DNA from: Scilla litardierei
Taxonomy: Eukaryota > Streptophyta > Magnoliopsida > Asparagales > Asparagaceae
Assembly (NCBI GenBank): GCA_030789695.1
Contig: CM061138.1
Location: forward strand, 16,254,214 to 16,318,213
Direction: 5' to 3'
DNA length: 64,000 nucleotides
In this document: piece after piece, positions 1-10,200 of the stretch
Layout of the letters: each line of letters begins with the position of its first letter
Position numbering within the stretch: position 1 is the stretch's first letter
The notes under the pieces: model-generated
What the model saw: only the letters and a program-made list of their open reading frames with translations
Databases searched by the model: none
Told to the model about the DNA's origin: nothing
Translations under genes and position numbers: made by a program

Positions 1-2005
1 CATTCATATTCTAAAACTCCAAAACAACAAATACCACATGAATGATGAACCCAAGGAATCTTGCATGCCCATCCAACCGTCGCAAATTCAATGGTTTTGT
101 GAGGCATATATGAGCTTAGCCTCATGCACATGTCAATAGTTTTTCAAGTGCCCCATGCACGGGTCAATATTCTTTCTAATGACTTCAATGTATTTCTGTT
201 ACGATCTGTTTCGATAGATAATGACGTGTGTCCATGGTGCGTCCTCTCCCCCGTCATAGCATTAAAATGAAGAAGAAGGTGATGGGATGAAAAGGGAAGT
301 GTGGATTTGTGTACGGATATTTTCTTGAGGTTTTTGGAGTTTTGGAGTTCTTTTTTATTGGTTAATGCTCTATGCACCTCACCCTGTGAGGTGCATGTGA
401 GGTGCATGTACTTTTTTTTCCCTAAAAAAGTTGATATGTCACATTATAATATCCAATCATACTCTTTTTATTCCAAATTTAGCAAATATTTACACTAACT
501 TTTACCTGCACCTCAATTTTTGAGGTGGGTAGCAATTGCCTTTTTATTTTGGCCGTTCTTTGGCTTTTGGGGGTTTGGGATGACATTTGGGGTAGGAGTG
601 ATTGATGGAACACAGCCATATGGAACAAATTCCATTAATCGAGCCTCAAATGTACAATAGATTCTTATTTTTTCAATAACAGCCGTCCCCGTTCCACATA
701 TCACTATAGAAATATTAATTATAAATACCGCCTTCCAACAAATTGGCGATTGATGATCTAGTGTTATTATTGAGTTGTGATATATACACCCCCAAAGAAA
801 GGGGCGTGTGTACCATTTTTTTGTCTCAAATGAAAAAACGGTCACATCACTTGTCTCCTCACTATCTCATTCTTCGATTTTTTTGCCATTTTTTACAATG
901 AACGGTGCATACACCCCCTCTTTGTGGATGTACACGATGCAACCCTTATTTTTTCGTCCTAACCTTGTCTAACGGTTTTGTTGAAAACATCAACGCTTTC
1001 AAAATGGATTAGCTTCGTCAAATTAAGGCAAGATGAATATGCAAACCCAACACGATAATCATTATCCCTGATTTAACATCACGTTAACTAGAATTATGGA
1101 CTCCATGCAGGGTCAGATAACCCTCTCTGTTTCTATTATGTAGCCAGAAAGTCTTCCCCACTGTCTCTATTGAGAAATAGAACTTTATGATATGCTTATT
1201 GATGAGAAACATACATAGTTACACGATTCAAATGAAATGGAAAATCCTAGCTCTAAACAAATACAGAAATTGTGATCTTTAACATTCTCTTATTTATTAA
1301 TGAGAAAACACACTATTTTTGGAGAACATACAAACATTAATTAATATTTGTTGACAGATGAGTTCGGCCGAGCTATCGAAGCAAAAACCGACCTAGCTCA
1401 GAGGTAATCCTTACATAACATGAACTGCATTTGACCAAGCTAACAGTCTGACATCTATGCGGGTTCCATGGGCTTGATGGGCCGCCTCGTATTTCTTAGC
1501 AGGCTTTGCCTATACGGGTACCAATACCTTTCTCGCCTTCGGGAGCCGGCCCATTGCTATAACAATAACTCATTATTATGCAAATCAAGAAACATTTCTA
1601 TTTTAGATCATTCCAAGATGCCCATAAAACACTGGAGTCCTGCGATAAACCAAACAAACAGAGGTTGCTCTGCGTTTGAAGCAGTCTGATCATATAATCT
1701 GCCATTATGAAGGATGCATGACTAATTGGAGCGCGCATTAAAACGGTTGATATGTATTCATCAATTATAAGTCAGTTGTGTACTTCAATTATTTCATTTT
1801 GGGATATTCTAAAGGCAATGCCGATACCCCCCAAATGATGTGCAAGTTTTCTTTCTCAAAATTCACAAGATCCTAAGCGAATAGAACATGGGTATCAAAC
1901 ACACAGAAGAGGTGTGATCGTTCCCCACGAATAGACCATGTGTAGTATTTGCCAATTTTTAGTGCATGTTTTGGTAATATCATATTTCAGAGGTGTTAGG
2001 GTCAT
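1..2005. other. AT-rich intergenic DNA, no gene recognised
   Basis: I see no coding region with family motifs, codon bias or plausible exon structure here on either strand. Apart from the hairpin-rich segment at 372-531, only short low-complexity runs are visible. A hairpin of the form ACACCCCC / GGGGCGTGT lies near 786-813. Confidence 0.6.
372..531. repeat. short inverted-repeat segment with terminal hairpins, MITE-like
   Basis: The left end contains CACCTCA, five bases, then TGAGGTGCA. The right end contains TGCACCTCA, a T-rich loop, then TGAGGTG. Each end can therefore fold on itself, and the two ends are imperfect inverted copies of each other. The interior is AT-rich with no coding capacity. 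This suggests a small non-autonomous DNA transposon. I found no convincing target duplication, so the limits are approximate. Confidence 0.35.
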
Positions 2006-2236
2006 CAAGGTGCCAAAACAGCCCGGAGGCCCGCCGGCACAGGCCGGGCCCAGGCCCGGCCCCGGGGCCGGGCTGAGGTGCCCGGCCCACGGGCCGTCCT
2101 GGCCCGACCCGGATTTTTGCATGCAAAAGCCTCTCTGAGGCTTAAAAGGGGTTAAATAAAGCCGGCCCGGCTGGGCCGGGCTTCTCCCCGGCCGGCCCGG
2201 GCCGGCCCGACCCGGCCCGGCCGTTTTAAAACCTTG
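2006..2236. mobile_element. GC-rich non-autonomous TIR element (GGCCC/GGGCC repeats)
   Basis: A 231-bp island of reiterated CCCGGCC words stands out from AT-rich flanks. Its ends read CAAGGTGCCAAAAC on the left and, in reverse complement, CAAGGTTTTAAAACGGCC on the right. These form an imperfect terminal inverted repeat of about 20 bp. Subterminal GC repeats of this kind are seen in plant hAT-like elements. The flanks AGGGTCAT and AGGTCACA resemble each other only with a one-base slip, so the target duplication is unproven. There is no coding capacity. Confidence 0.45.
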
Positions 2237-2345
2237 AGGTCACACCAATCATAGCTTGCTGATGTTAGCGGAATTTACACCGTACAAAATTGTACTGAGA
2301 TTAGTAGAAATCAGATGTCATAAAAATGAGCATGTGTTACTTTTT

Positions 2346-2518
2346 GAGTGGGACTATCTGCACTGCAAGATTGCGGTGTAGACCATCAATTTCTTTACGA
2401 AAATAGAAATAGGAGGGGTGGGTTTCTGTGTGAATTGACAGGGAGAGGTGATGTTTTACCGAATTTAGATAAAAACGACGACCTGCATCACATTCATGCG
2501 GTGCAGATAGTCCTGGCC
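2346..2518. mobile_element. 173-bp hAT-like MITE with 8-bp target duplication
   Basis: Both ends carry GGACTATCTGCAC in inverted orientation (left from 2350; right as its reverse complement around 2500-2514), within inverted repeats of about 30 bp. The element is flanked by an exact 8-bp direct repeat TACTTTTT at 2338-2345 and 2519-2526. An 8-bp duplication is the signature of hAT transposases. The interior has no coding capacity, so it would be mobilised in trans. Confidence 0.6.
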
Positions 2519-2526
2519 TACTTTTT

Positions 2527-3036
2527 ACTCGGTCAATAGGGATACGTCACGTCAGTGTAGCCAATCATTTTTAATCAAGGTACCATTTATTTTCCATTAA
2601 TCTCAAACTACATACATACATGATAATATTTCTTGAAAGCTATACATAACTTTTACTGCTAATTTTCACAAAGCTTCCTCTTTCATGGTATTTGGAGTCT
2701 TGGACAACACTACCAATGACTCCTTAAATTATAAAATACTAACACATACTTTACTTTTTTCAATTTACTCATTTAATGCCGTCAATGGCAAAGTTTGTCT
2801 TGTGAAATATAAAGGCAATATTATGGGAAACCTATGAAAGATAAATGTAGTTTTATGAAAATTATTCATAAATTAAACTTACATCTCACTTTTACCGGAG
2901 GAGCAAATTGTGAAAGGTGAATTAAAGGTTACTGTTGTTTAATTTACGTTGTTAAGGGTGGTACTATGGGGAACAGTGAAATATAAAGATAGTTTTGTGA
3001 AAATTGGAATTTTTAATTATTATTTAGCACTTGAAG
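2527..3036. other. AT-rich spacer, nothing recognised
   Basis: This is low-GC sequence with no open frame of interest, no inverted repeats that I could pair, and no motif of a known family. Confidence 0.5.
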
Positions 3037-3354
3037 GGTCTGTTTGATTTGAGGGAAATGGAAAGAAAGGGAAAGAAAATGAAATAGAAATCAGTTTTCT
3101 TTGTTTGGTTACAAAGAAAAGAAAAGAGAAAAAGGAAGTGAAAGAAAGTGAAGGAAAAAACTAAACAAAATTTTCTCCCAACTTTTCCACACTGCCCTGG
3201 TGAAAACAAGAGAGAGAACACAAATTGAGACGCTCTCCCCGATCCATCTTCGTCTGCGGCTGACCCATCCCCCATCTCCCCCTCCTCATGTGCCTTCAGG
3301 TTCTTCGAGATCGCCCTCCGATGGCCATGGACCCAGACCTCGACTACCACCTAA

Positions 3355-3909
3355 TAGACCCGACCGCGGTTCGGTTCCGGTTCCGAACCGCCTGTTCCGG
3401 TTCGGACAAAACCCGGAACCGGAACCGAACCGCTTTAGAAGCGGTTCGGTTTCGGTTCCGGTTCTTGGCCGGTTCCGGTTCCGGTTCCGGTTTCGTTTTG
3501 GTTCCGGTTAGGGGTCAGTTTCGGTTCGGTTGCAGGAAAAAATATATGAAAAGTAAACAAAATTTAAAGGCTATAACTTAAAAAAGAAATATATCTTGTC
3601 ACCAATCAACTTAATGCAAGTTACATATGAGAAAATTGAGGATGTGACAAACCAACCTGGTGAATGTGATAAAACTTTGTGAGAAAATTGAGAATATGAG
3701 CAAATTGGCCAAAACCGAATCGGTTTCGATTCGGTTCCCTGGTTCTGGAACCGGGGAACCGACAAACCGGAACCGTCGGTTCCGATTCGGTTCCACAAAA
3801 GCGCAAACCGGAACCAAACCGGCTTGGCCCGGTTCCGGTTCTTGGAACCGGCCGGCCGGTTCCAGTTCGGTTCGGTTTCACGGTTCGAACCGAACCGTGA
3901 TCGGGTCTA
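3355..3909. mobile_element. 555-bp non-autonomous hAT-like element with GGTTCC arrays
   Basis: The exact 8-bp duplication CCACCTAA flanks the element (3347-3354 and 3910-3917). The ends are TAGACCCGACCGCGGTTCGG and, in reverse complement, TAGACCCGATCACGGTTCGG, a 20-bp terminal inverted repeat with two mismatches. Both subterminal regions are packed with GGTTCC / GGAACC words in opposite orientation, as expected for transposase-binding arrays in hAT elements. The AT-rich centre has no transposase. Removing the element and one duplication leaves an uninterrupted ...CGACTACCACCTAAGGCC... target. Confidence 0.8.
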
Positions 3910-4160
3910 CCACCTAAGGCCGCCTCCCTTGACCCCGCCTCCCTATCCTCTAGTCCTATTCTCCCTCTCCTCCGACACCGCCACCAGCCACGATTCGTCC
4001 CCTCTGATCAAACCCTAAATTCTAATCCTCAACCACCTCCAGTCCGACACCGACTTCGACTCCATCCTCTCAATTTTTGACTCCCGTCCTTTCACTCTCA
4101 GGCTTTCTTAGACGCATGGAGAGGCAATACCAGAGCCCAGTCCCACGAGAGAGTTTGCTT

Positions 4161-4210
4161 AGAAGAAGAAGAAGAGAGAGAGAGAGAGAGAGAGAGTGTG
4201 TGTGTGTGTG
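4161..4210. repeat. (GAA)n(GA)n(GT)n microsatellite
   Basis: A compound microsatellite runs from GAA to GA to GT units without interruption inside the TIR element cargo. Confidence 0.9.
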
Positions 4211-4673
4211 GAGGCCATGGCTCGTTCCAGTCTTTGTTGTGGCCAACGTCGCAGTCTTTTTTTGCAGTTATGTATGTCAACAATTGCCCTGCTCATCGAA
4301 CCCCGTACAGATCTTGTGTTGATTTATTCCGCTATCGAATTGTCATTCCAGCCTCTCAGGCAGAATCCCGGCCTTCTTCTTCTACATAAGTTTTGGATAA
4401 ATAGTGGTTCATTATTGGATTTTGTAAGTGCCCATTTTGTTGATTTGTGGAATTGTGAGGTTTTACGTTGTTTTTGTGATGATTGGCATTGAATTGCTTG
4501 ATGGGTATCCATCAAAATGGCTCCTTTTCTGTTTGATCTGAGCAGTACCCATTTAATTGAAGAGTTTTTCAATTGATTGGTTCTCTTTTTCCTATAAATT
4601 TCTAATTTCTCAAACCCTGTTTATTGGAAATGGAATAATAATTGGATTTGATTCTTATTTTAGCTTGTTGCCG

Positions 4674-4775
4674 GTTGAATTTCATATTTTATTTCTCATT
4701 TTCTTCTCATATTTTATTTCTCATTTTCTTCTGAATTTTGGTTGAATTTCATATTTTATTTCTCATTTTCTTCTG
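4674..4775. repeat. three tandem copies of a ~34-bp T-rich unit
   Basis: The phrase CATATTTTATTTCTCATTTT followed by CTTCT occurs three times in succession, the first and third preceded by GTTGAATTT. It lies in the right arm of the TIR element and probably arose by slippage. Confidence 0.8.
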
Positions 4776-4894
4776 GATTTTCTTTACAATTTTCCTAATA
4801 ACCAAACATGAAAAAGAATCAGATTTCCTTTTCTTTCTATTTCATTTTCATTTTATTTTTCTTTCATCCAATTTCCTTCCAACCAAACAGACCC

Positions 4895-5682
4895 GAAATG
4901 ATCCCCCTTCTGGAAATAGAATAGACTCTACAATTACATGGCATCTTTTGGCTGTTTAATGGTCATATTTATGAAGCTTCATCTTTTCTTGACTTAGTTC
5001 TACATATTAATGTCATTCTACATATTAATGTCACAATATTACGATTACGCCACAGATTGTGAATTTATTGGGGTTTGGAAATTTCTAGTCTTACTATCTA
5101 ATGACCCTCAGAACTTAAAAACCATCAACTCATAAAATTACGAACGTGTCAAATGCTTAATTAAAATTTTGAATCCCAACGAAGTACGAACACAACTGTG
5201 TTGTTCTAATAGATTTAAGCATCTAAAAAGCGCACACTAACAAAAGGGAAAATGATTCCAGACACTAATTTTAATACTCATTTTATAACAGCCTAGTTAC
5301 AGAATTGTTTCTATACCCAAACTTCCCAAAGAAACTTATTTTATAACACAAAACTATAATACAAACCACTAAAAATTTATTTTACATACCATATATGCCA
5401 TGAATATGATGCAATATGCCATAGCGAAAGGGAAGAATATGTTTCAAGCTGAAATCTTGGGCGTAGAAGAAACTATAAACCTGGCATGCATAAAAAATAA
5501 ATCAATTTGCAAATTAGGATACCAAAATAGTTTGCATCCGCCCTGTTCTCTCTTTGTCCCTTTGCTTTCTTCTCTGAAACGCCAAATGCCTCTCCCACTC
5601 GCCCCAAATTAAATTTTAAACAAAACCATATGCTTCTTAAAAATTTCCATCATTTTCTTGAATCCAAGGGAACCCACCCATT
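4895..5682. other. AT-rich spacer upstream of LIN remnant
   Basis: No gene is recognised. A pyrimidine-rich stretch at about 5540-5600 could be untranslated leader of the LIN remnant that follows, but no promoter element stands out. Confidence 0.4.
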
Positions 5683-5778
5683 GCGTCTCTAGAGGAGCTC
5701 CTCGCCGAAGAAGGATTCAGGATGACAAAACTAAAGCAGGGTTTAAGCTTGACCGCTTACTCTTCTCACAATTGACCC
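5683..5778 (+). pseudogene. LIN-type E3 ubiquitin ligase, N-terminal fragment
   Basis: The frame starting at 5683 reads ASLEELLAEEGF and stays open for about 30 codons. From memory, this matches the N-terminal motif of plant proteins annotated as putative E3 ubiquitin ligase LIN, which combine armadillo-like repeats with WD40 repeats. The frame then ends in a stop near 5776. The roughly 800 residues expected between this motif and the exon at 6279 are absent, so the gene has a large internal deletion. Identification rests on one motif plus the clearer exons downstream on the same strand. Confidence 0.5.
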
Positions 5779-6278
5779 GACTCCAAGGACTACAACAGAG
5801 ACAAATCAAGATCTGGTGCATGTTCTCGCCGGTCCCAATCTGTTTTACCATTGGGAAAGGGGCAAGGTCAAGCTACGGATTTGAGGAGAAGTGTGAGAGG
5901 AGCTCAGTGGATGGATATAGGAGAGAGTAGATAGAGATTGGAGGTTTTGATATTGAAAGTTACAGCGAGTCGCAAGAAATACATATCCACTGCAACGGAT
6001 ATGAATGTCTCTAGTCAAGAAATTTGCACCTATCAACAGCACTTACTGCATATAAATGTGACTAACTAAAGAAATGTGCATATACTATTAGGATTCAAAC
6101 AATTTGTTTAACCGACATGTACAGACTCTGGAAGATTACTGCATCCATGTATATTGATTAAACTCATCGCCCTTGCTGATAATATGTTAACCACATATAA
6201 CTTAACAGAGACCACACTGAAACTGATTGATGTAGGAATATCAGAATATTGACACGCAAGTATTGCAGGTAGTATGCA

Positions 6279-6520
6279 GATGGTACATCATATACAGAAA
6301 AGAAGCTGTCGACAGCATTATACTGGCCCTTAATGACTGTTTATCTGATACGAAATTCATCACCAATACTCAGAGAGCTCTTCTCATGCTTGGAATGCAT
6401 TTCACTTTTTCTGGTGAGATGCTGACTAGGAGTTGGTTGCTCAAGCATGCAGGATTCTACAATGATTCTGACATTGACTCTATCAATTATGATGTTGAAG
6501 TTGATGAAACTATAGTAGAG
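6279..6520 (+). pseudogene. LIN-type E3 ubiquitin ligase, internal exon
   Basis: An 80-residue open exon contains KEAVDSIILAL, RALLMLGMHFTFSGE and SWLLKHAGF, then an acidic stretch ending VDETIVE. These follow in order a conserved helical segment of the LIN-type E3 ligase family. The exon is bounded by an acceptor-like ATGCAG before 6279 and a donor GAG|GTATGG at 6520/6521. Its next family segment reappears at 19850, beyond the 12.3-kb gypsy insertion. The exon itself has no stop, but neighbouring exons are frameshifted, so I call it part of a pseudogene. Confidence 0.7.
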
Positions 6521-7105
6521 GTATGGCAACATTTTGACCCGCTCTTTTCTTCTGTGTTATAACAATTCCTTACCATCAGTTTCCAATGTGGTCAACAGTT
6601 TTCTCATGGGGTTTCCCTTTGTTAAAAAAGACGGACACTTCAAACCGAGTGTCATGTCTTTGACGTACATGTGCTGGACACGGATACTTGCATGACACAC
6701 ATTGGGAAGCTAACGAGATGTATCAGTTTTTTAAAAAATATTAAAATATTGTGCGTCAAACAGTGTCAACTTTTAGATGAACTAACGATTGTGGTGTGAG
6801 CACCATGGAGACATAAATTGATTAAGTGGACAACAAAGAGGCCTTTTAGCAAAAACAAATCCTGTAAGAAGAAATAAATACCCTAGGCCTCTTTATTATG
6901 AACAAATACAATGATAAGAAAACCCAAACACCTAGCAAACATGAGGATGGCATAGTAACTTGTACTAGATTGAGGCATTGGATTGGCTTTTCAGGCCTGC
7001 TGGCCCTTCCATGTTTATGTCCGGTGTTTGTGTTGATGCTTCCAACTTAAAGACTTTTTTTTGCGTTTAAAACATTTACACATTGGTGGTTTCTTTCTTT
7101 CTTTC

Positions 7106-7196
<91 letters not shown>

Positions 7197-7329
7197 CCCT
7201 CCTCCTCCTCCTCCTCCTCCTCTTCTTCGTACAGTTCAAATGAGAGAACCAATCCTTTTGCTTGTTATGGAGGAAACTCCTCTTTCTGGCACCTAGTCAT
7301 GTCTTGGACATTTAACAGGGATCAAATTT
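6521..7329. other. remnant of LIN intron with microsatellite
   Basis: This follows the splice donor at 6521 and precedes the gypsy insertion. It is AT-rich, with no coding features. It includes the microsatellite at 7090-7228. Confidence 0.5.
7090..7228. repeat. compound microsatellite (TTTC)n(TTA)n(CTC)n with poly-C
   Basis: Successive runs of TTTC, about 19 TTA/ATT units, CTC units, an uninterrupted C tract and further CTC units make up this stretch. Long translated leucine, tyrosine or serine runs are artefacts of the repeat. Confidence 0.95.
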
Positions 7330-7809
7330 GAGATGGAGTCTTTATTTTTATAAAAGATTTTATATGTGATGCAGAAAGAATTTAAGTCCTTGGAGACTTC
7401 TAGTTAGTTAGTTGAGTCTTTTGTTATTTTATAGAATTTGAATTCTTTGAGTCATTTAGTTGTTTTGAGTCATTTGTTTATTTTGAGTGTATTAGTTAGT
7501 CTAGAAGTTCAAGTCCTATTGGGGTTTTGAGAGTCAAGTTGTAAGCTTATTTAAAGGCCACAAACTTATTTGTTTTAGTAGAAAATATTGGTGTAAACGT
7601 TCAGTTTCTCCAGAAAAGTAAATCTTTTGCATTGGTGTGTGTGTGTTGGCTTTGTTGCTTGAGTGAGAGTTGTGAAAAATCTGAACATACAAAGCGTGTG
7701 AGTCGGTCATTGTAAGATTTCCGCGGTGCGATATCCGAAAAGTTATAAATTTTCGAGTTTTTCTTCTTCTCCAAATTCCCACGTCCTTTCCCGCTTTTGT
7801 TCTGCGTCA
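7330..7809 (+). repeat. Gypsy-1 left LTR
   Basis: It aligns along its length with 19109-19610. Shared blocks include GAGTCAAGTTGTAAGC, CACAAACTTATTTGTTTT and TTCAGTTTCTCCAGAAAA. It ends ...GCGTCA just before the primer site. Divergence is well above 10% by eye, with a small insertion in the right copy. Confidence 0.7.
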
Positions 7810-7810
7810 A

Positions 7811-7824
7811 ATTGGTATCAGAGC
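7811..7824 (+). other. Gypsy-1 primer binding site, initiator tRNA-Met type
   Basis: The sequence ATTGGTATCAGAGC follows the LTR end by one or two bases. TGGTATCAGAGC is the usual plant site complementary to the 3' end of initiator tRNA-Met. Confidence 0.8.
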
Positions 7825-8249
7825 TCGTTGTCTTCTTCTCTTCTTCGTCCATAAAAAAAGAACAGAAAATCGTTTGGTAGGTTTTAGAAATCAAAAAATT
7901 CTTTTTAATTAGATTTTAAAAAGATATTAAAAAGAAAAAAATTGAAAAATAGAACAAAAAACAGAGAGAAAAGCAAACAAAAAAGATTCAGAAAAAACAA
8001 AAAGGGAAAACAGAGCATGGAAAAGAAAGAAAAAAGAAAACAAAATATTACAAACAAAATCCTAACATGATCCTTGTCGTCGTCGCCTTCATTGTCTCGT
8101 TAGGACCCTCTGCAGCCATCTCTGCCGACCATCACTGCCTTCGCCACCCCTAATTAGTGCACGCATTTAGTTGGTGTTTAAGGTCTTGCATCCATGTGAA
8201 TGGTTGACATTGCATATTATTGCGTAGTTGCAAAATATTAGGATTAGAT

Positions 8250-9240
8250 ATGGATGATAATGCAATTCAAAGGCTAGAAAATCAACTTCAAAAATATATC
8301 TAGAACTAACAGCCGGCATGAATCAAGCAAGGGATTGCCTAGAAGCCATATAAAACAAGCTGACCAAATAACAAAATTTTGAGGATGGAACACAAAATAC
8401 ATTTGATGATGAACCTATGATGAGAAATGGAAACAATCGATATAATAGGAGACAAGAGGAGAATTTTAAGGATAATGTTGGCTGAGATAACATTGCACGA
8501 TGGATTAGGGTAGATGGTCTCAATTTTGATGAAACGTATAATCCTCAGACCTCAGATTGGTTAATAGAGATGGAGTATTTGTTTGAATGGTACCAATTAT
8601 CAAACGAGCAAAAGGTCCAATTTGCTAATATACAACTGGTAGCGTTTACCAAAATTTTCTGGGCATCATAAAAAGACACCGAGAGAGAGCATTTGAGAGA
8701 TATACTGAATTGAAACGAAATGAACATCAATAAAAATATTTGCCTTCTAACCTATAAAGTGTGCCTACTAGAAAAACTGAATGGCCTACATCAAGAGACC
8801 AGGACTGTTAAGGAATATATGGCTAAGTTCAATGACGTATTTGTTAGGAGTGGACTACAAGAAGATCCATGATATACCCTTGCCAAGGTTCGTTCTGGAT
8901 TAAGAGCAAATATTAGGCGTGAGACGCTTCCCTATAACGTAGATAATGTGCAACAAGCATTTAATCTAGCCTTAAGTTTAAAATCCATAATAGCCCGCAT
9001 AGACAATAATCCTACTTTAAAGCCGAAAAGCAATTTAAGCGGCCAAGTAACAACATGACTAAATCAGAAACTAATGCCGCTAAAGAGAAAAATGGAAAGG
9101 CTAAGCTTAGAGAATCATCACAACAAAAACCTAATAGGACGCAGTGTTTCAAATGTCATAGCTTTAGTCATTTTGCTAGTCAGTATCCTAATAAAAACCT
9201 ACTTGTAGGATAGATCAATAATGATGATGAAATTAAAGAT
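8250..9240 (+). pseudogene. gag: Gypsy-1 gag remnant
   Basis: Translated pieces in shifting frames resemble a Ty3-gypsy capsid: ARWIRVDGLNFDETYNPQ then SDWLIEMEYLFEWYQLSNEQ near 8490-8600, followed by ETRTVKEYMAKFNDVFVRSG near 8800-8860. A zinc knuckle QCFKCHSFSHFASQY follows at about 9137-9190. Its last cysteine has become tyrosine (TAT for TGT). Many stop codons and several frameshifts make it non-functional. Gag would have formed the particle that packages the element RNA. Confidence 0.65.
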
Positions 9241-9897
9241 TGTATTGTATCCTAAGATGGCAAGTAGAACACTAGAGGGGGTTGAATATAATCTTTAGAA
9301 AATTCTACGTAAGATTACAATTGGAGTTATCTAATTTAATCTTAATCAACAATACTTATATCTGTAATAGAGTATGCGTCGAAAAAAGAATAAGCCATAC
9401 AGTCATATGCCTAGTCGACTAGTCGACTAGTAAATGTACTCTATTCGACTAGTCCAAACATGTCACAAAGCTGCTCTCTGTATTTTCCAGTCGACTACAG
9501 TCATATGCTAGTCGACTAAGTTCATATATTAGTCGACTAGCTCATCTACATTGGTCGACTAGATTGACATGTTTGCTAGCCTATGCAGTCTGTGTGTAAT
9601 ACCCCTATGTGTGAAATACTATGTTGTGTGTACAATGCTTGTATGTATACTACTATGCGGATACATGTATGGCTACTAGAAATGTAAAATTATATGTAAG
9701 TATGTGTAATTGTATATTTATATTTGTGTGACTACTTGTATTGACTATTGTATTATGAAAATAAGTGTGGATATACATGGTGTAACATATATGTAGGTGT
9801 ATGTATGGGTGTATGGATTATGTTGGCCTTATGAGATGGATGTTATATGTATATATATAATAGCCTTATATATATGGTAATGATATATATATATATA

Positions 9898-9930
9898 CTA
9901 GTCATAACCCGTACCCGCGGGTACGGTTCA
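9898..9930 (-). mobile_element. Helitron 3' terminus (minus strand)
   Basis: Read on the minus strand, the palindrome CCGTACCCGCGGGTACGG is followed by a short tail ending in CTAG and then a T. This is the Helitron 3' signature: a GC-rich hairpin about ten bases before CTRR, with insertion at an AT dinucleotide. The outer flank is an (AT)n tract. The body would extend to the right, toward about 10500. I could not fix its 5' TC end. Confidence 0.5.
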
Positions 9931-10029
9931 TTCAAGATTTTCCCTTGCGAAATTTTTGCTCCCCGAAATTTTTTTTCCAAAGCCAAAATTTAAAAGAAAA
10001 ACAAATTAGCTTAAAAATATTTAGCGGCA

Positions 10030-10200
10030 CGGGTGCCTTCGACGTGAGCGCCTTCGGTGCAGAACAACAAATTCAGCCCATGCGTCTTCGACACAGAACA
10101 CCAAATTCGACGTGGATGCATTCGACGCAGAACAACAAATTCGACGTAAAACAACAATTTCGACGCCGGTGCCTTAGACGCGGAACAACAAATCAGCGTT
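10030..10200. repeat. short tandem repeat with CGACGCAGAACAACAAATTC core
   Basis: Four to five imperfect units of about 33-38 bp contain variants of GCCTTCGACGC and AGAACAACAAATTCG. They lie just inside the Helitron terminus and are probably part of that element. Confidence 0.65.

Larger units (their letters stand above)
3037..4894. mobile_element. 1.86-kb TIR element with gene-like cargo
   Basis: The left end begins GGGTCTGTTTGATT and the right end, in reverse complement, begins GGGTCTGTTTGGTT. Long complementary polypurine and polypyrimidine tracts continue inward on both sides. The trinucleotide GAA flanks both ends (3034-3036 and 4895-4897), a possible 3-bp target duplication as made by PIF/Harbinger-type elements. 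The usual Harbinger target is TWA, so the class is uncertain. The interior (about 3200-4400) is GC-rich with exon-like composition, suggesting captured host DNA. It is interrupted by the hAT-like insertion at 3355-3909. Confidence 0.5.

Noticed and set aside
7061..7243. Leucine-, tyrosine- or serine-run proteins
   Set aside because: They are translations of a compound microsatellite.
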